Both the position numbers and the translations under genes were made by a program. Of a DNA stretch of 64,000 bases, positions 27,271-35,304 are shown piece by piece; position 1 is the first letter of the stretch, and each line of letters starts with the position of its first letter. The notes under the pieces were generated by a model that was not told where the DNA came from, searched no databases, and worked only from the letters and a program-made list of their open reading frames with translations. The stretch is from an uncultured Alistipes sp. (lineage in GTDB: Bacteria; Bacteroidota; Bacteroidia; Bacteroidales; Rikenellaceae): the NCBI GenBank assembly GCA_944321765.1, contig CALUMQ010000001.1, positions 238,724 to 302,723 on the forward strand, in the 5' to 3' direction.

Positions 27271-27858
27271 TTATGGGGCCGGGACGTCGCCTGATAATGT
27301 CGCGAGCACCCTGCGATAGGCTTCGGCCTTGCGGTCGAGTGCCAACGGGTAGGCTCGTGACGAGGAGGGCATGCGCCAGAGGCGCAGCGTCCGGCCGTCG
27401 ACGGACACGGGCACGAACTCTCCGACGCCCGGGGTGTTGCAATGCAGCGACGCTGCTGCCGCAGCTGCCGCCTTGCCGCCCGTCGTTACGATCTCGCGGC
27501 ACTCGGGAAGACGGCGCAGCAGAGCTTCGATGTCGGTCGGTTCGACAATCTCGAGAAATTCGTCCGAGGCATTCTCCTTCAGGCGGCGGACGGCGCGTGC
27601 CGTATCGTAGAGCGCGACCCCTTTTTCGCGGCAGAATGCCTCGATCGACTGTCGGTCGAACGAACGGCCGTCGGGAGCGAGAAACCGGTTGCGGTCGTTG
27701 AAGAAGATCACCCCGAAGATCCGCCACATGTCGTTCTGCAGATTCGGGTAGTAGAACTCCATCGACCACCGTTTGCGTGGCGGAGGAAAGCTTCCCAGCA
27801 TGAGCAGCCGGGCGCGTTCGGGAAGAAACGGCTCCAGGGGGTGCGGTTCAGGATTCAT
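27271..27858 (-). CDS. Uracil-DNA glycosylase superfamily protein
   Basis: A 195-residue protein of the uracil-DNA glycosylase superfamily, of the type annotated as G:T/U mismatch-specific or SMUG-like glycosylase. The N-terminal active-site loop reads LMLGSFPPPRKRWSMEFYYPN; TTGGKAAAAAA and RLWRMPSSSRAYP resemble the second strand and the DNA-intercalation loop. ATG 27858 is used; the gene overlaps the 3' end of the RecD-like helicase gene by 11 bases, so translation is coupled. Activity on DNA is inferred from family membership. Confidence 0.75.
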   Translation of the reverse strand: MNPEPHPLEPFLPERARLLMLGSFPPPRKRWSMEFYYPNLQNDMWRIFGVIFFNDRNRFLAPDGRSFDRQSIEAFCREKGVALYDTARAVRRLKENASDEFLEIVEPTDIEALLRRLPECREIVTTGGKAAAAAAASLHCNTPGVGEFVPVSVDGRTLRLWRMPSSSRAYPLALDRKAEAYRRVLATLSGDVPAP

Positions 27859-29266
27859 AGAAACTGTCGTCAAAGTTTACGAGGTAGAGTTTGTCGGTGG
27901 CGCGCGTGAGCGCCGTGTAGAGCCAGCGGAGCAGGTCGCGCGTCATGGGTTCGTCGCCGAACAGGCAGCGGTCGACGAAGACTGCGCGCCACTGTCCGCC
28001 CTGCGCCTTGTGACATGTTACGGCGTAGGAGAACTTCACCTGCACGGCATTGAAGTGGGGATTTTCGCGGATCTCCTTGTAGCGTTTGAGCTTGCTGCGG
28101 ATGTCGAGGTAATCCTTCTCCACCTCGTAGAACAGGCGTGAGGACTCTTCGCGGGTGAGCGACGGCGATTCGGAAGCGATGGTGTCGAGCAGGATCTTGC
28201 ATTCGAGCTCCGCGTCGTCGTAGTCGGGAAATTCGAGTACGGCCGAAGCGAAGCGGAATCCGTAGAACTCCTCGAAACGCCGCAGGCGCTTCAGCCGCGC
28301 GATGTCACCGTTGGCGATGAAATTCATCGGGCACTGTTCGGTGTGTTCCGGGTAATAATAGTTGTTCTTGACGATCATCAGCATGTCGCCGCTTTCGATC
28401 TCCTCCTCGGCGCAGAGCACGTTGCGCCGGATGCCCTCGTTGTAACGGTTCGCACGGCGATTCGACCGCGTGATGACGATCGTCTCGTCACGTCCGTAGC
28501 GTGCGTAGCAGTCCTGCAGCTTCTCGAGGAACTCCCCGCCCTCGACGGCCTCCATGTCGGGGAAGCCCATTCTCAGCCGCGGCGTTTCGCAGATGCCCTG
28601 TTCGAGCATGCAGCGCACGAGTGTGGCGTTGAACAGAATGCCCGACTGGGCCTCCTGACGCACGACCTCGTCCATCGTGCCGTAGACAACCTCTCCGAAG
28701 GCGCTCATCGTCGTCGGATCGAGTGCCGGACTGAAGTCGCTCCCCACGGGCGGCAGCTGGGCGCTGTCGCCCACGAGAATCAGCCGGCAGCCGCGGCCGC
28801 TGCGGACGTAGTCCACCAGATCGTGCAGCAGCGAACCGCTTCCGAACAGTGAACCGGCTTCGGTGCGTCCCGAGAGCATCGAGGCCTCGTCAACGATGAA
28901 TACCGCACCCCGTTCGGGGTTGATGTTGAGCGAGAAACGCGATTCGTAGGCGGCGTTTGTGCGCTGGCGGTAGATGCGTTTGTGGATGGTCAGGGCCTTC
29001 TCTCCGGCGTAGCGGGCGAGGACTTTGGCGGCCCGGCCGGTGGGCGCGAGCAACACGGTTTTGATTTCCAGCTCCTTGAGTGCCGCGACGAGCGCCGCGA
29101 TCAACGTGGTCTTGCCCGTGCCGGCATATCCGTTCAGGACAAAAATCTTCGAAAAATCGTCGTCGGCAAGATATTCGGACAATTTTTCTATGATTTTTTT
29201 TTGCCCCGGAGTTGCTTCGAAACAAATTTTAGCGTAAATTTGGGTCGCAATACGTGTGCTGAACAT
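27848..29266 (-). CDS. RecD-like ATP-dependent DNA helicase (superfamily 1)
   Basis: A 472-residue SF1 helicase. Motif I is GYAGTGKTT (46-54), motif Ia LLAPTGRAAKVL, motif II FIVDEASM, motif III LVGDSAQLPPVG, and the C-terminal UvrD_C_2 block TCHKAQGGQWRAVFVD with YTALTRATDKLYLV as motif VI. It is shorter than RecD2 and lacks the N-terminal extension, as in the RecD-like/AAA_30 family of Bacteroidota. A role in DNA repair or recombination is inferred. It overlaps the glycosylase-like gene downstream. ATG 29266 is chosen over upstream non-ATG codons. Confidence 0.88.
   Translation of the reverse strand: MFSTRIATQIYAKICFEATPGQKKIIEKLSEYLADDDFSKIFVLNGYAGTGKTTLIAALVAALKELEIKTVLLAPTGRAAKVLARYAGEKALTIHKRIYRQRTNAAYESRFSLNINPERGAVFIVDEASMLSGRTEAGSLFGSGSLLHDLVDYVRSGRGCRLILVGDSAQLPPVGSDFSPALDPTTMSAFGEVVYGTMDEVVRQEAQSGILFNATLVRCMLEQGICETPRLRMGFPDMEAVEGGEFLEKLQDCYARYGRDETIVITRSNRRANRYNEGIRRNVLCAEEEIESGDMLMIVKNNYYYPEHTEQCPMNFIANGDIARLKRLRRFEEFYGFRFASAVLEFPDYDDAELECKILLDTIASESPSLTREESSRLFYEVEKDYLDIRSKLKRYKEIRENPHFNAVQVKFSYAVTCHKAQGGQWRAVFVDRCLFGDEPMTRDLLRWLYTALTRATDKLYLVNFDDSFYES
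29212..29242 (+). promoter_or_regulatory. Promoter of the DUF3822-rsmD operon
   Basis: TTG at 29212-29214, 20 bases, TAAATTTG at 29235-29242. It lies inside the 5' end of the divergent helicase gene and leaves a leader of about 75 bases. Confidence 0.5.
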
Positions 29267-29325
29267 ACTTGAAGCGCGTTCACCTTTTTTGGGACTGCAC
29301 AAAATTAACAACAAATACTATTAAA

Positions 29326-29961
29326 ATGAAAAAAATTGCTCAAATCATTCTTGCCGTGGTCATCATAGGCCTGGTCTATGTCATCTACGACCAGATCTCG
29401 ACCCCCATCCGCTTCGACCAGGAGTTGAAGGACAAAAAGGCCCAGGTGATCGAACGTCTCAAGGACATCCGTACGGCCGAACGCTCCTTTAAATCGAAGT
29501 ATCAGCGCTTCACCGGCAGTTTCGACACGCTGATCTCCTACGTGCTGAACGACACCCTCGAGTTGGAGCGCAAGATCGTCGATGAAGATGACTCCGTCGG
29601 TATGGCCATGCTGAAGAAGTCGGGCAGAAAGAATATCGAGAAATTCAAGATCGCCGTTATCGATACGATCTTCGCCCCCAAGAAACTGACCCGCGAAGAT
29701 GTTGAGAACTTCCGCTATATCCCCGGAACCGACAACAAGGCACAGTTCATCCTCGAGGCCGGCATCACCACCACCGAGTCGAAGGTGGTCATCCCGGTTG
29801 TGGAGTGCCGTGCTCCCTACAAACTGTTCCTCGATACGATCAACTACCGTCAGAACGTTGTCAACCTGATCGACGACGAGACGAACAACTTCAACCGCTA
29901 TGCCGGCGTGAAGTTCGGATCGATGGAGACCGGAAACAATGAGGCCGGAAACTGGGAATAA
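29326..29961 (+). CDS. Membrane-anchored protein of unknown function
   Basis: A 211-residue protein with one N-terminal helix (IAQIILAVVIIGLVYVIYDQI) and a soluble, probably periplasmic, region. A helical segment rich in charged residues (ELKDKKAQVIERLKDIRTAERSFKSKYQRF, about 35-65) resembles the start of pilin-like or Bacteroidales-specific anchored proteins, but I do not recognise a named family. Its stop overlaps the DUF3822 gene start, so it shares an operon with DUF3822 and rsmD. Confidence 0.7.
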   Translation: MKKIAQIILAVVIIGLVYVIYDQISTPIRFDQELKDKKAQVIERLKDIRTAERSFKSKYQRFTGSFDTLISYVLNDTLELERKIVDEDDSVGMAMLKKSGRKNIEKFKIAVIDTIFAPKKLTREDVENFRYIPGTDNKAQFILEAGITTTESKVVIPVVECRAPYKLFLDTINYRQNVVNLIDDETNNFNRYAGVKFGSMETGNNEAGNWE

Positions 29962-30550
29962 CCGCCCGGTCACCGATCGGAAAGTGTCCATTCAGCAGCC
30001 GTTGGATGGACACTCTTTTTCGCTCCCCGAGGGTCCCAACTCTTTGCCCGCCGATGCATCCGTCGAGGTCGAACTGCTCATGCCCCGGACGCTGCTCGTT
30101 CCCGATGCAGCGTGCGATCCTGCATATGCGGAGGAGTGGTTTGCCGCATGCGGCATGCCGCTCTCAGCCGAGGAGTGTGTCGTGACCGCGGAGTCGCGGA
30201 ACGGATGTACGGCTCTGATAGCTCTCCGATGTGATCTTCTGCAGCGGTTGCGTGAGAAGTGGGGCGAAAAAATCCGCTTCACTACCCCGCTGCTGCATCT
30301 CCCGGCCTCTCCGCAGCGATGCGTGTGGATGGCCCGCATGGGGGGACTGACATACGTCAAACTGTACGACTCGGAGCTGGAGTTTGCCGATGTCCTCCCG
30401 ACGGACGATGATACCGAACTGCTCTACTTTGTGGAACGCCTCGGTGGCTGCTTCCCGCTGGGCGAATATACGCTTTGCATCGGCGGTGACGATGCCAGGG
30501 CGGTACGGCATTTGCTCGGCAAACGCTTCAAACGTATCGTATGCGAATAG
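29939..30550 (+). CDS. DUF3822-like protein
   Basis: A 203-residue protein placed directly before rsmD and overlapping it by 10 bases, the usual setting of DUF3822 in Bacteroidetes. The central region TRMGGLTYVKLYDSELEFAD-like segment (here MARMGGLTYVKLYDSELEFA) and the C-terminal LYFVERLGGCFPLGEYTLCIGG fit the family. It is shorter than the roughly 260 residues typical of DUF3822, lacking part of the N-terminus. The fold is actin-like according to family knowledge; function is unknown. Confidence 0.65.
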   Translation: MRPETGNNRPVTDRKVSIQQPLDGHSFSLPEGPNSLPADASVEVELLMPRTLLVPDAACDPAYAEEWFAACGMPLSAEECVVTAESRNGCTALIALRCDLLQRLREKWGEKIRFTTPLLHLPASPQRCVWMARMGGLTYVKLYDSELEFADVLPTDDDTELLYFVERLGGCFPLGEYTLCIGGDDARAVRHLLGKRFKRIVCE

Positions 30551-31077
30551 TCAGTGGAACACACCGCGGACGTACGATCGTCCCTCCGCGCAATCTGAAG
30601 GCTCGTCCGACGACCGATTTTGCCAAGGAGAACCTGTTCAATGTTCTCGGGAATCTGGTCGATTTCGAATCGTGCGACGTGCTGGATCTCTTCTCCGGTA
30701 CGGGGTCGATCAGCTATGAGTTTGCTTCGCGGGGCGCGCGGAGCGTCACTTCCGTTGAGATCAACCCCGTGCACTACAACTTCATCCGCCAGACGGCGCA
30801 ACATCTGGGGTTCGAACACTTCTATGCCGTAAAGGCCAATGTCTTTCTCTATCTGAAGAGCTGCACGAAGCAGTTCGACATCATTTTCTCGGATGCACCC
30901 TACGATCTGGAGGGTAGTGAGGAGGTGATCCGGCTGGTCTTGGAAAGGGATCTGCTGCGTCCGGAGGGGCTTTTGATCTTCGAGCATTCGAAAAAGATGG
31001 ATTTCTCGTCGTATCCCGACTTTTGGCAACAGCGGAGCTACGGAAGCGTCCAGTTCTCCTTCTTTAAAAAGAGCTGA
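30541..31077 (+). CDS. rsmD: 16S rRNA (guanine(966)-N2)-methyltransferase
   Basis: A 178-residue SAM-dependent methyltransferase that modifies G966 of 16S rRNA. The start MRIVSGTHRGRTIVPP, the LKARPTTDFAKENLFN segment, the SAM loop VLDLFSGTGSISYEFASRGA and the catalytic DAPYDL motif (in place of the more common DPPY) are all present. It ends the three-gene operon before a very strong hairpin. Confidence 0.94.
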   Translation: MRIVSGTHRGRTIVPPRNLKARPTTDFAKENLFNVLGNLVDFESCDVLDLFSGTGSISYEFASRGARSVTSVEINPVHYNFIRQTAQHLGFEHFYAVKANVFLYLKSCTKQFDIIFSDAPYDLEGSEEVIRLVLERDLLRPEGLLIFEHSKKMDFSSYPDFWQQRSYGSVQFSFFKKS

Positions 31078-31185
31078 AAGAACGCCCAATGGGGCTGAAC
31101 GGCCACCGTTCAATTTGATTTTCGGAGCAGGTCGACAGAAACGAGTTCCCGCCACTCGTGCACAGCCGAAAATTCTGTCCACAAT

Positions 31186-31227
31186 AAAGCCAAGGCTCCG
31201 ACCTTTTCGGGTCGGAGCCTTGGCTTT
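31186..31227. terminator. Bidirectional terminator after rsmD
   Basis: An 18-base perfect inverted repeat (31186-31203 and 31210-31227) with flanking A and T tracts between convergent operons. Confidence 0.9.
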
Positions 31228-31297
31228 GTCGGCACGGGATCCACTCTTTGGGTAAAGGCCTGTCGAGACCGTGCCCTCCGGCGTTTGCGGCCTCCGG

Positions 31298-33805
31298 TCA
31301 GATGAAGAGGTTCAGATTCGCCTCTTCGGTCCGATCGAGATACGAAGCGACACCGCCCAGTGTAACGTTGTCGAGCAGCTCTTCGCGTCGCACGCCCATG
31401 ACATCCATCGACATCGTGCAGGCAATCATCTCCACGCCGCTGTCTATGGCTTGCCGCATCAGCTCCTCGAGGCTTGCAATCTTTTTGCGGTGCATGATGC
31501 CCCGCATCATACGGCTCCCCATGCCCCACATGTTCAGTTTCGAGAGGCGCAGCTGTCCGCTGTGCGCCGGAAGCATCCAGCCAAACATCCGTCCCATGAG
31601 ATCCTTGTCGACGGCCGGTTTCTCGCGCTTCTTGATGACGTTGAGCCCCCAGAAGGTGAAGAACATCGTTACCCGTTTCCCGGAGGCCGCGGCACCGTTG
31701 GCAATGACGAACGATGCCAGCGCCTTGTCCAGGTCGTCGCTGAAGACCACGATCGTCTTGTTGTCAGCCGTCGGAGTCATGCGGGAGGTTGCTTCGGTCT
31801 GCGTATGGCCGCATTGTGTCGCGTCCGGCGTCTGCTTGCGGATCAGGGCCCGCACCTTGCCGCCTGTCGTGTCGAGCGACAGCAGCTCGGCTCCGGTCAT
31901 CCGGCACCACGAGGCCACGTCGCGTCCGAAGGCCTGGTCGGTTGCCGTAATGCAGAGCCGTCCGCCGGGCTGCAGCCCTTCGTAACTCTTCTTCAGCTGC
32001 AGAACGGGCCCCGGGCACATCAGCCCGCAGGCATCGACCTCCAGCGTCGGGATCGATGGGTCGCCGCAACATGTTGATGCGGGCTGCACACTTCGGGGCT
32101 CCCGTCCTGCACGGCATCCGCAGTTCCCGCTTCCTTGGTCGTGAGGTTCGGGTACCGGAGCCGTTGCCGTACGCCAGGTCGTGTAGCCGCCCGAAAGGTT
32201 GCGTACATCCCGGAACCCGTGCTGCATGAGGATGCGGCAGGCCAGATAGCCGCGCAGCCCCACGGCGCAGCTCACCACGACGGGACGTTCGCGCGGCAAT
32301 TCGTCGAGGTGCTCGCGCAACTCGTCGAGCGGGATGTTCACGAAGCCCGGGATCGAGCCCATGGCGAACTCTTCGCGCGTGCGCACGTCGATACGCAGCA
32401 CCTTGTCGGAGAGTGCCGCAATCTCGCGCCACTGGATCAGACGCACACGCCCTGCCAGGACGTTTTCGGCCACATAGCCGGCCATGTTTACCGGATCCTT
32501 GGCCGAGGAGTAAGGGGGTGCATAGGCATGTTCCATCTCCATGAGGTCGTAGATGGTACCACCCGTGCGGATGACCTGCTCGAACATCTCGATGCGCTTG
32601 TCGGCGCCGTCGCACCCGACGACCTGGGCACCGAGCAGACGTCCGGTGCCGGGGGCGAAGAGGATCTTGATCGAGAGTGGCAGTGCATTGGGATAGTAAC
32701 CGGCGTGCGAGGCGCCATGGGTATACGAGGCGATATATTCGATGCCGCAGGCCTTCAGCAGTTTGGCGTTGGCTCCGGCGGCTGCTACCGTCAGGTCGAA
32801 GACCTTTGCCACGGAGGTGCCGATCGACCCTTTGTAAATATGCTTGTTGCCTGACACAATATTGTCTGCCACGATGCGGCCCTGTTTGTTCGCAGGACCC
32901 GCCAGCGGGATGAGTGTCATCTGTCCGGTTACCAGGTGGCGCACCTCCACGGCATCTCCCAGTGCGTAGATCTGCGGATCGGAGGTCTGCATGTATTCGT
33001 TGACAACAATGCCGCGGCGTTCGCCGATTGCCAGCCCTGCGTTGGCGGCCAGCCGGGTCTCGGGGCGTACACCGATGCTCAGGATCACCAGATCCGCGGT
33101 GATCTGCCGGCCGCTCTGCAGATGGACAACCACACGCTCCTCGGGAGTCTCTTCGAAGCGTACGACGCCGTCCTTCAGATAGAGTCCTACGCCCTTGTCG
33201 GTCAAGTGGCGATGGACGAGGGCCGCCATCGAGAAGTCGAGCGGCGCCATCACCTGGTCGGCCATCTCCACCACATCGACCCCAAGTCCCAGATGATGAA
33301 GATTCTCGGCCATCTCCAGCCCGATAAAGCCACCGCCTACGACCACGGCCCTCTCAGGATGTTTCGTGTCGACGTACTCCTTGATGGCATCCGTGTCGGG
33401 AACGCTGCGCAGGGTAAAGATCTTCCGGTTATCGATTCCTTCGATGCGGGGACGCAGCGGCTCGGCGCCGGGCGAAAGGACCAGTTTGTCGTAACTTTCT
33501 GTATAGACCGTGTCCGTGGCGAGGTTATGCACCGTAACCAGCTTCCGCTCGCGGTCGATCGCCGTGGCCTCCTGCTCGGTGCGGATGTCGATGCGGAAGC
33601 GGTCGGTGAATCCCTTGGCCGTCTGCACGAAGAGTTTCGGCCGTTGGGCAATTGTGCCGCCGATGTAGTAAGGCAGGCCGCAGTTGGCATACGATACGTA
33701 CTTTCCGCGCTCGAAGAGGATTACCTCGGCCTGCTCGTCCAGGCGGCGCAGGCGGGCCGCCACGGTGGCTCCTCCGGCCACTCCTCCGACAATGAGAATT
33801 TTCAT
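31298..33805 (-). CDS. CoA-disulfide-reductase-like flavoprotein fused to rhodanese, TusA and DsrE-type domains
   Basis: An 835-residue four-domain protein. Residues 1-450 are a FAD/NAD(P)H disulfide reductase with FAD loop GGVAGGA (7-13), the single active Cys42 in ANCGLPYY, NAD loop VVVGGGFIGLE and IYALGDAVE. Residues 455-545 are a rhodanese domain with Cys513 in SCAVGLRG. Residues 587-660 are a TusA/SirA domain with the CPGP motif (Cys597). Residues 682-835 are a DsrE/DrsE-like domain (FFTFWGLNVIKK, with Cys796). A Cys-rich linker (CGC, CC) lies between rhodanese and TusA. Such fusions pass persulfide sulfur between domains. A MarR gene lies 33 bases upstream. Confidence 0.93.
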   Translation of the reverse strand: MKILIVGGVAGGATVAARLRRLDEQAEVILFERGKYVSYANCGLPYYIGGTIAQRPKLFVQTAKGFTDRFRIDIRTEQEATAIDRERKLVTVHNLATDTVYTESYDKLVLSPGAEPLRPRIEGIDNRKIFTLRSVPDTDAIKEYVDTKHPERAVVVGGGFIGLEMAENLHHLGLGVDVVEMADQVMAPLDFSMAALVHRHLTDKGVGLYLKDGVVRFEETPEERVVVHLQSGRQITADLVILSIGVRPETRLAANAGLAIGERRGIVVNEYMQTSDPQIYALGDAVEVRHLVTGQMTLIPLAGPANKQGRIVADNIVSGNKHIYKGSIGTSVAKVFDLTVAAAGANAKLLKACGIEYIASYTHGASHAGYYPNALPLSIKILFAPGTGRLLGAQVVGCDGADKRIEMFEQVIRTGGTIYDLMEMEHAYAPPYSSAKDPVNMAGYVAENVLAGRVRLIQWREIAALSDKVLRIDVRTREEFAMGSIPGFVNIPLDELREHLDELPRERPVVVSCAVGLRGYLACRILMQHGFRDVRNLSGGYTTWRTATAPVPEPHDQGSGNCGCRAGREPRSVQPASTCCGDPSIPTLEVDACGLMCPGPVLQLKKSYEGLQPGGRLCITATDQAFGRDVASWCRMTGAELLSLDTTGGKVRALIRKQTPDATQCGHTQTEATSRMTPTADNKTIVVFSDDLDKALASFVIANGAAASGKRVTMFFTFWGLNVIKKREKPAVDKDLMGRMFGWMLPAHSGQLRLSKLNMWGMGSRMMRGIMHRKKIASLEELMRQAIDSGVEMIACTMSMDVMGVRREELLDNVTLGGVASYLDRTEEANLNLFI

Positions 33806-33838
33806 AAATTCCTATATTTATTGATTGGATTTCGTGGA

Positions 33839-34204
33839 TTACTCCGCCCCCGCGAAGGCTTTCAGTTGTGCAAAAAGTTCATCAAAGCCCATCTCGGCCT
33901 GCTGCATTCGACGGATCTTCGCTATCCCGCGGTCCGTGAGCGAGAAAAGCATCTGACGGCGATCTTCGGGGCTGATCGTTCGTTGCAGGTAGCCCTTCTC
34001 CTCGACAGCGGTGATGACTTTCGATACTCGTGGATTTGACAGTCCGACAAATTCGCACAGCTCTCCGGCCGTGCGGGTTCCGCCCTCCTTGAGGCAGCAG
34101 AGCAGCATTGCTTCGTTGATCGTCAGTCCGTGGCGTTCGGCAAACGCCTTCTCGAACTGATACAGCACTTTATAGATCTCCTTGATCCGGCAGATAGGTT
34201 CCAT
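33839..34204 (-). CDS. MarR family transcriptional regulator
   Basis: A 121-residue winged-helix protein: helix-turn-helix region TAGELCEFVGLSNPRVSKVITAVEEKGYL, wing RTISPEDRRQMLFSLTDRG. Four cysteines (5, 36, 37, 50) could sense oxidants or reactive sulfur, which would suit its place 33 bases before the sulfur-transfer flavoprotein gene. The regulatory link and the cysteine role are inference. A minus-strand TATCTTTG (plus-strand 34223-34230) lies about 20 bases upstream. Confidence 0.87.
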   Translation of the reverse strand: MEPICRIKEIYKVLYQFEKAFAERHGLTINEAMLLCCLKEGGTRTAGELCEFVGLSNPRVSKVITAVEEKGYLQRTISPEDRRQMLFSLTDRGIAKIRRMQQAEMGFDELFAQLKAFAGAE

Positions 34205-34222
34205 GTTCTCGGTTTTGCGTTA

Positions 34223-34230
34223 CAAAGATA
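34223..34230 (-). promoter_or_regulatory. -7 box of the marR-type operon
   Basis: Minus-strand TATCTTTG, 19 bases before the MarR ATG, in an AT-rich stretch; autoregulation here would be usual for MarR. Confidence 0.55.
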
Positions 34231-34311
34231 TAATTATTTTCTATTAAGAAATATTTTTAGTGAAAAATAATTGAGTCGACCCACCCCGCCACGCGCTCTT
34301 TTATATGAACA

Positions 34312-34345
34312 GCGGCGGGACAGTCCGGAAAGACTGCCCCGCCGC
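34312..34345 (-). terminator. Terminator after the fimbrillin operon
   Basis: A 14-base stem with one mismatch (34312-34325 and 34332-34345) lies 26 bases after the fimbrillin-like gene stop on the minus strand. Confidence 0.7.
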
Positions 34346-34371
34346 ATGACTCATGATCCGTGTGCAGGCTG

Positions 34372-35250
34372 CTACATGATGATCTCTCCCTCTACGGTAC
34401 CCTGATCCTCCCATCCGGCAATGTCACACCCTTCGAACTGGATGCGTCCGTCCTTGATTTTTAGATTGACGGTCAGGATCTTGCCGCTCTCCAGCATCTC
34501 ATATTCGGTGGCGACTTCCGAAAGATTGAACTCCTTTACCGCACTGCCTGCCGTTACCTTCAGCGCAACGCCGGAGCTCTTCTGAGGGATGATCCGGAAC
34601 GTTGCCTTCTTGCCTGTTGCGGTGAAGGAGGCCTTCGGAGCTCCCGTGGAGACCAGTGTTGCGGCCGCGAGATCGACCTCGCAAACCGATTCTGCCGTGC
34701 AGGTACTCTGGATCTCTTCGGACTGAAGTCCCGTCGACTCTACCGTGAAATTGAGCACCAGCGTGTGCATGGCATGTGTGAAGGTCAGATCGATCGGAGT
34801 CTCGGTTCCTACGGAGATTCCCGTGCGGTGTGCCCACAGCAGGTCCTTGTCCGACGTTTTTTCAAGGTCGAAGACAAACTTTCCGTCGAGGAGCTCCTGC
34901 TCGGGATAACATGCGGCGAAATCCACACTGCGGTCTTGGGGTGCAGTCTGCAGGTCGCGCCAATACAGGCCTTGCGATCCCACCTCGTATTTCAATGCGG
35001 TATGCTGTCCCGAGGGGGTGACCGACAGCAGCGAGAAACGGTCGCCGTTGGCGAAATCCCCGCGCCCGGTATCGTCCAGTTGCGGAGCCCGTGACGCTAC
35101 CTCCATGAGGGTTGTTTCCTGGACGATTGAGGTGCGTATTGCAATCCGTTTGTCCCGTTCCGGAGTCCGGTCCCCGCTTTCATTCTTCGCGCAGCTGCCC
35201 AGCATCAGTACGGTCGCTGCCATCCATGCATAAGATCTTATATTCATCAT
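34372..35250 (-). CDS. Fimbrillin family lipoprotein
   Basis: A 292-residue lipoprotein with lipobox LGSC (Cys at about 20). The body shows the Mfa-like/fimbrillin order: early basic strand DKRIAIRTSIV, FANGDRFSLL, DFAACYPEQELLDGKFVFDL, the LTFTHAMHTLVLNF strand, and a C-terminal LTVNLKIKDGRIQFEGCDIAGWEDQGT motif that fits fimbrillins, where the last strand completes the fold. It probably sits on the outer membrane or joins a surface fibre. The start is ATG 35250 or 35247. It follows the IdeS-like gene by 54 bases and should be cotranscribed. Confidence 0.85.
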   Translation of the reverse strand: MMNIRSYAWMAATVLMLGSCAKNESGDRTPERDKRIAIRTSIVQETTLMEVASRAPQLDDTGRGDFANGDRFSLLSVTPSGQHTALKYEVGSQGLYWRDLQTAPQDRSVDFAACYPEQELLDGKFVFDLEKTSDKDLLWAHRTGISVGTETPIDLTFTHAMHTLVLNFTVESTGLQSEEIQSTCTAESVCEVDLAAATLVSTGAPKASFTATGKKATFRIIPQKSSGVALKVTAGSAVKEFNLSEVATEYEMLESGKILTVNLKIKDGRIQFEGCDIAGWEDQGTVEGEIIM

Positions 35251-35304
35251 TAGTCTCAAAATAAAAGATGATAATAAATAATAATTAGTTTAGTGTCTTT
35301 CGGG

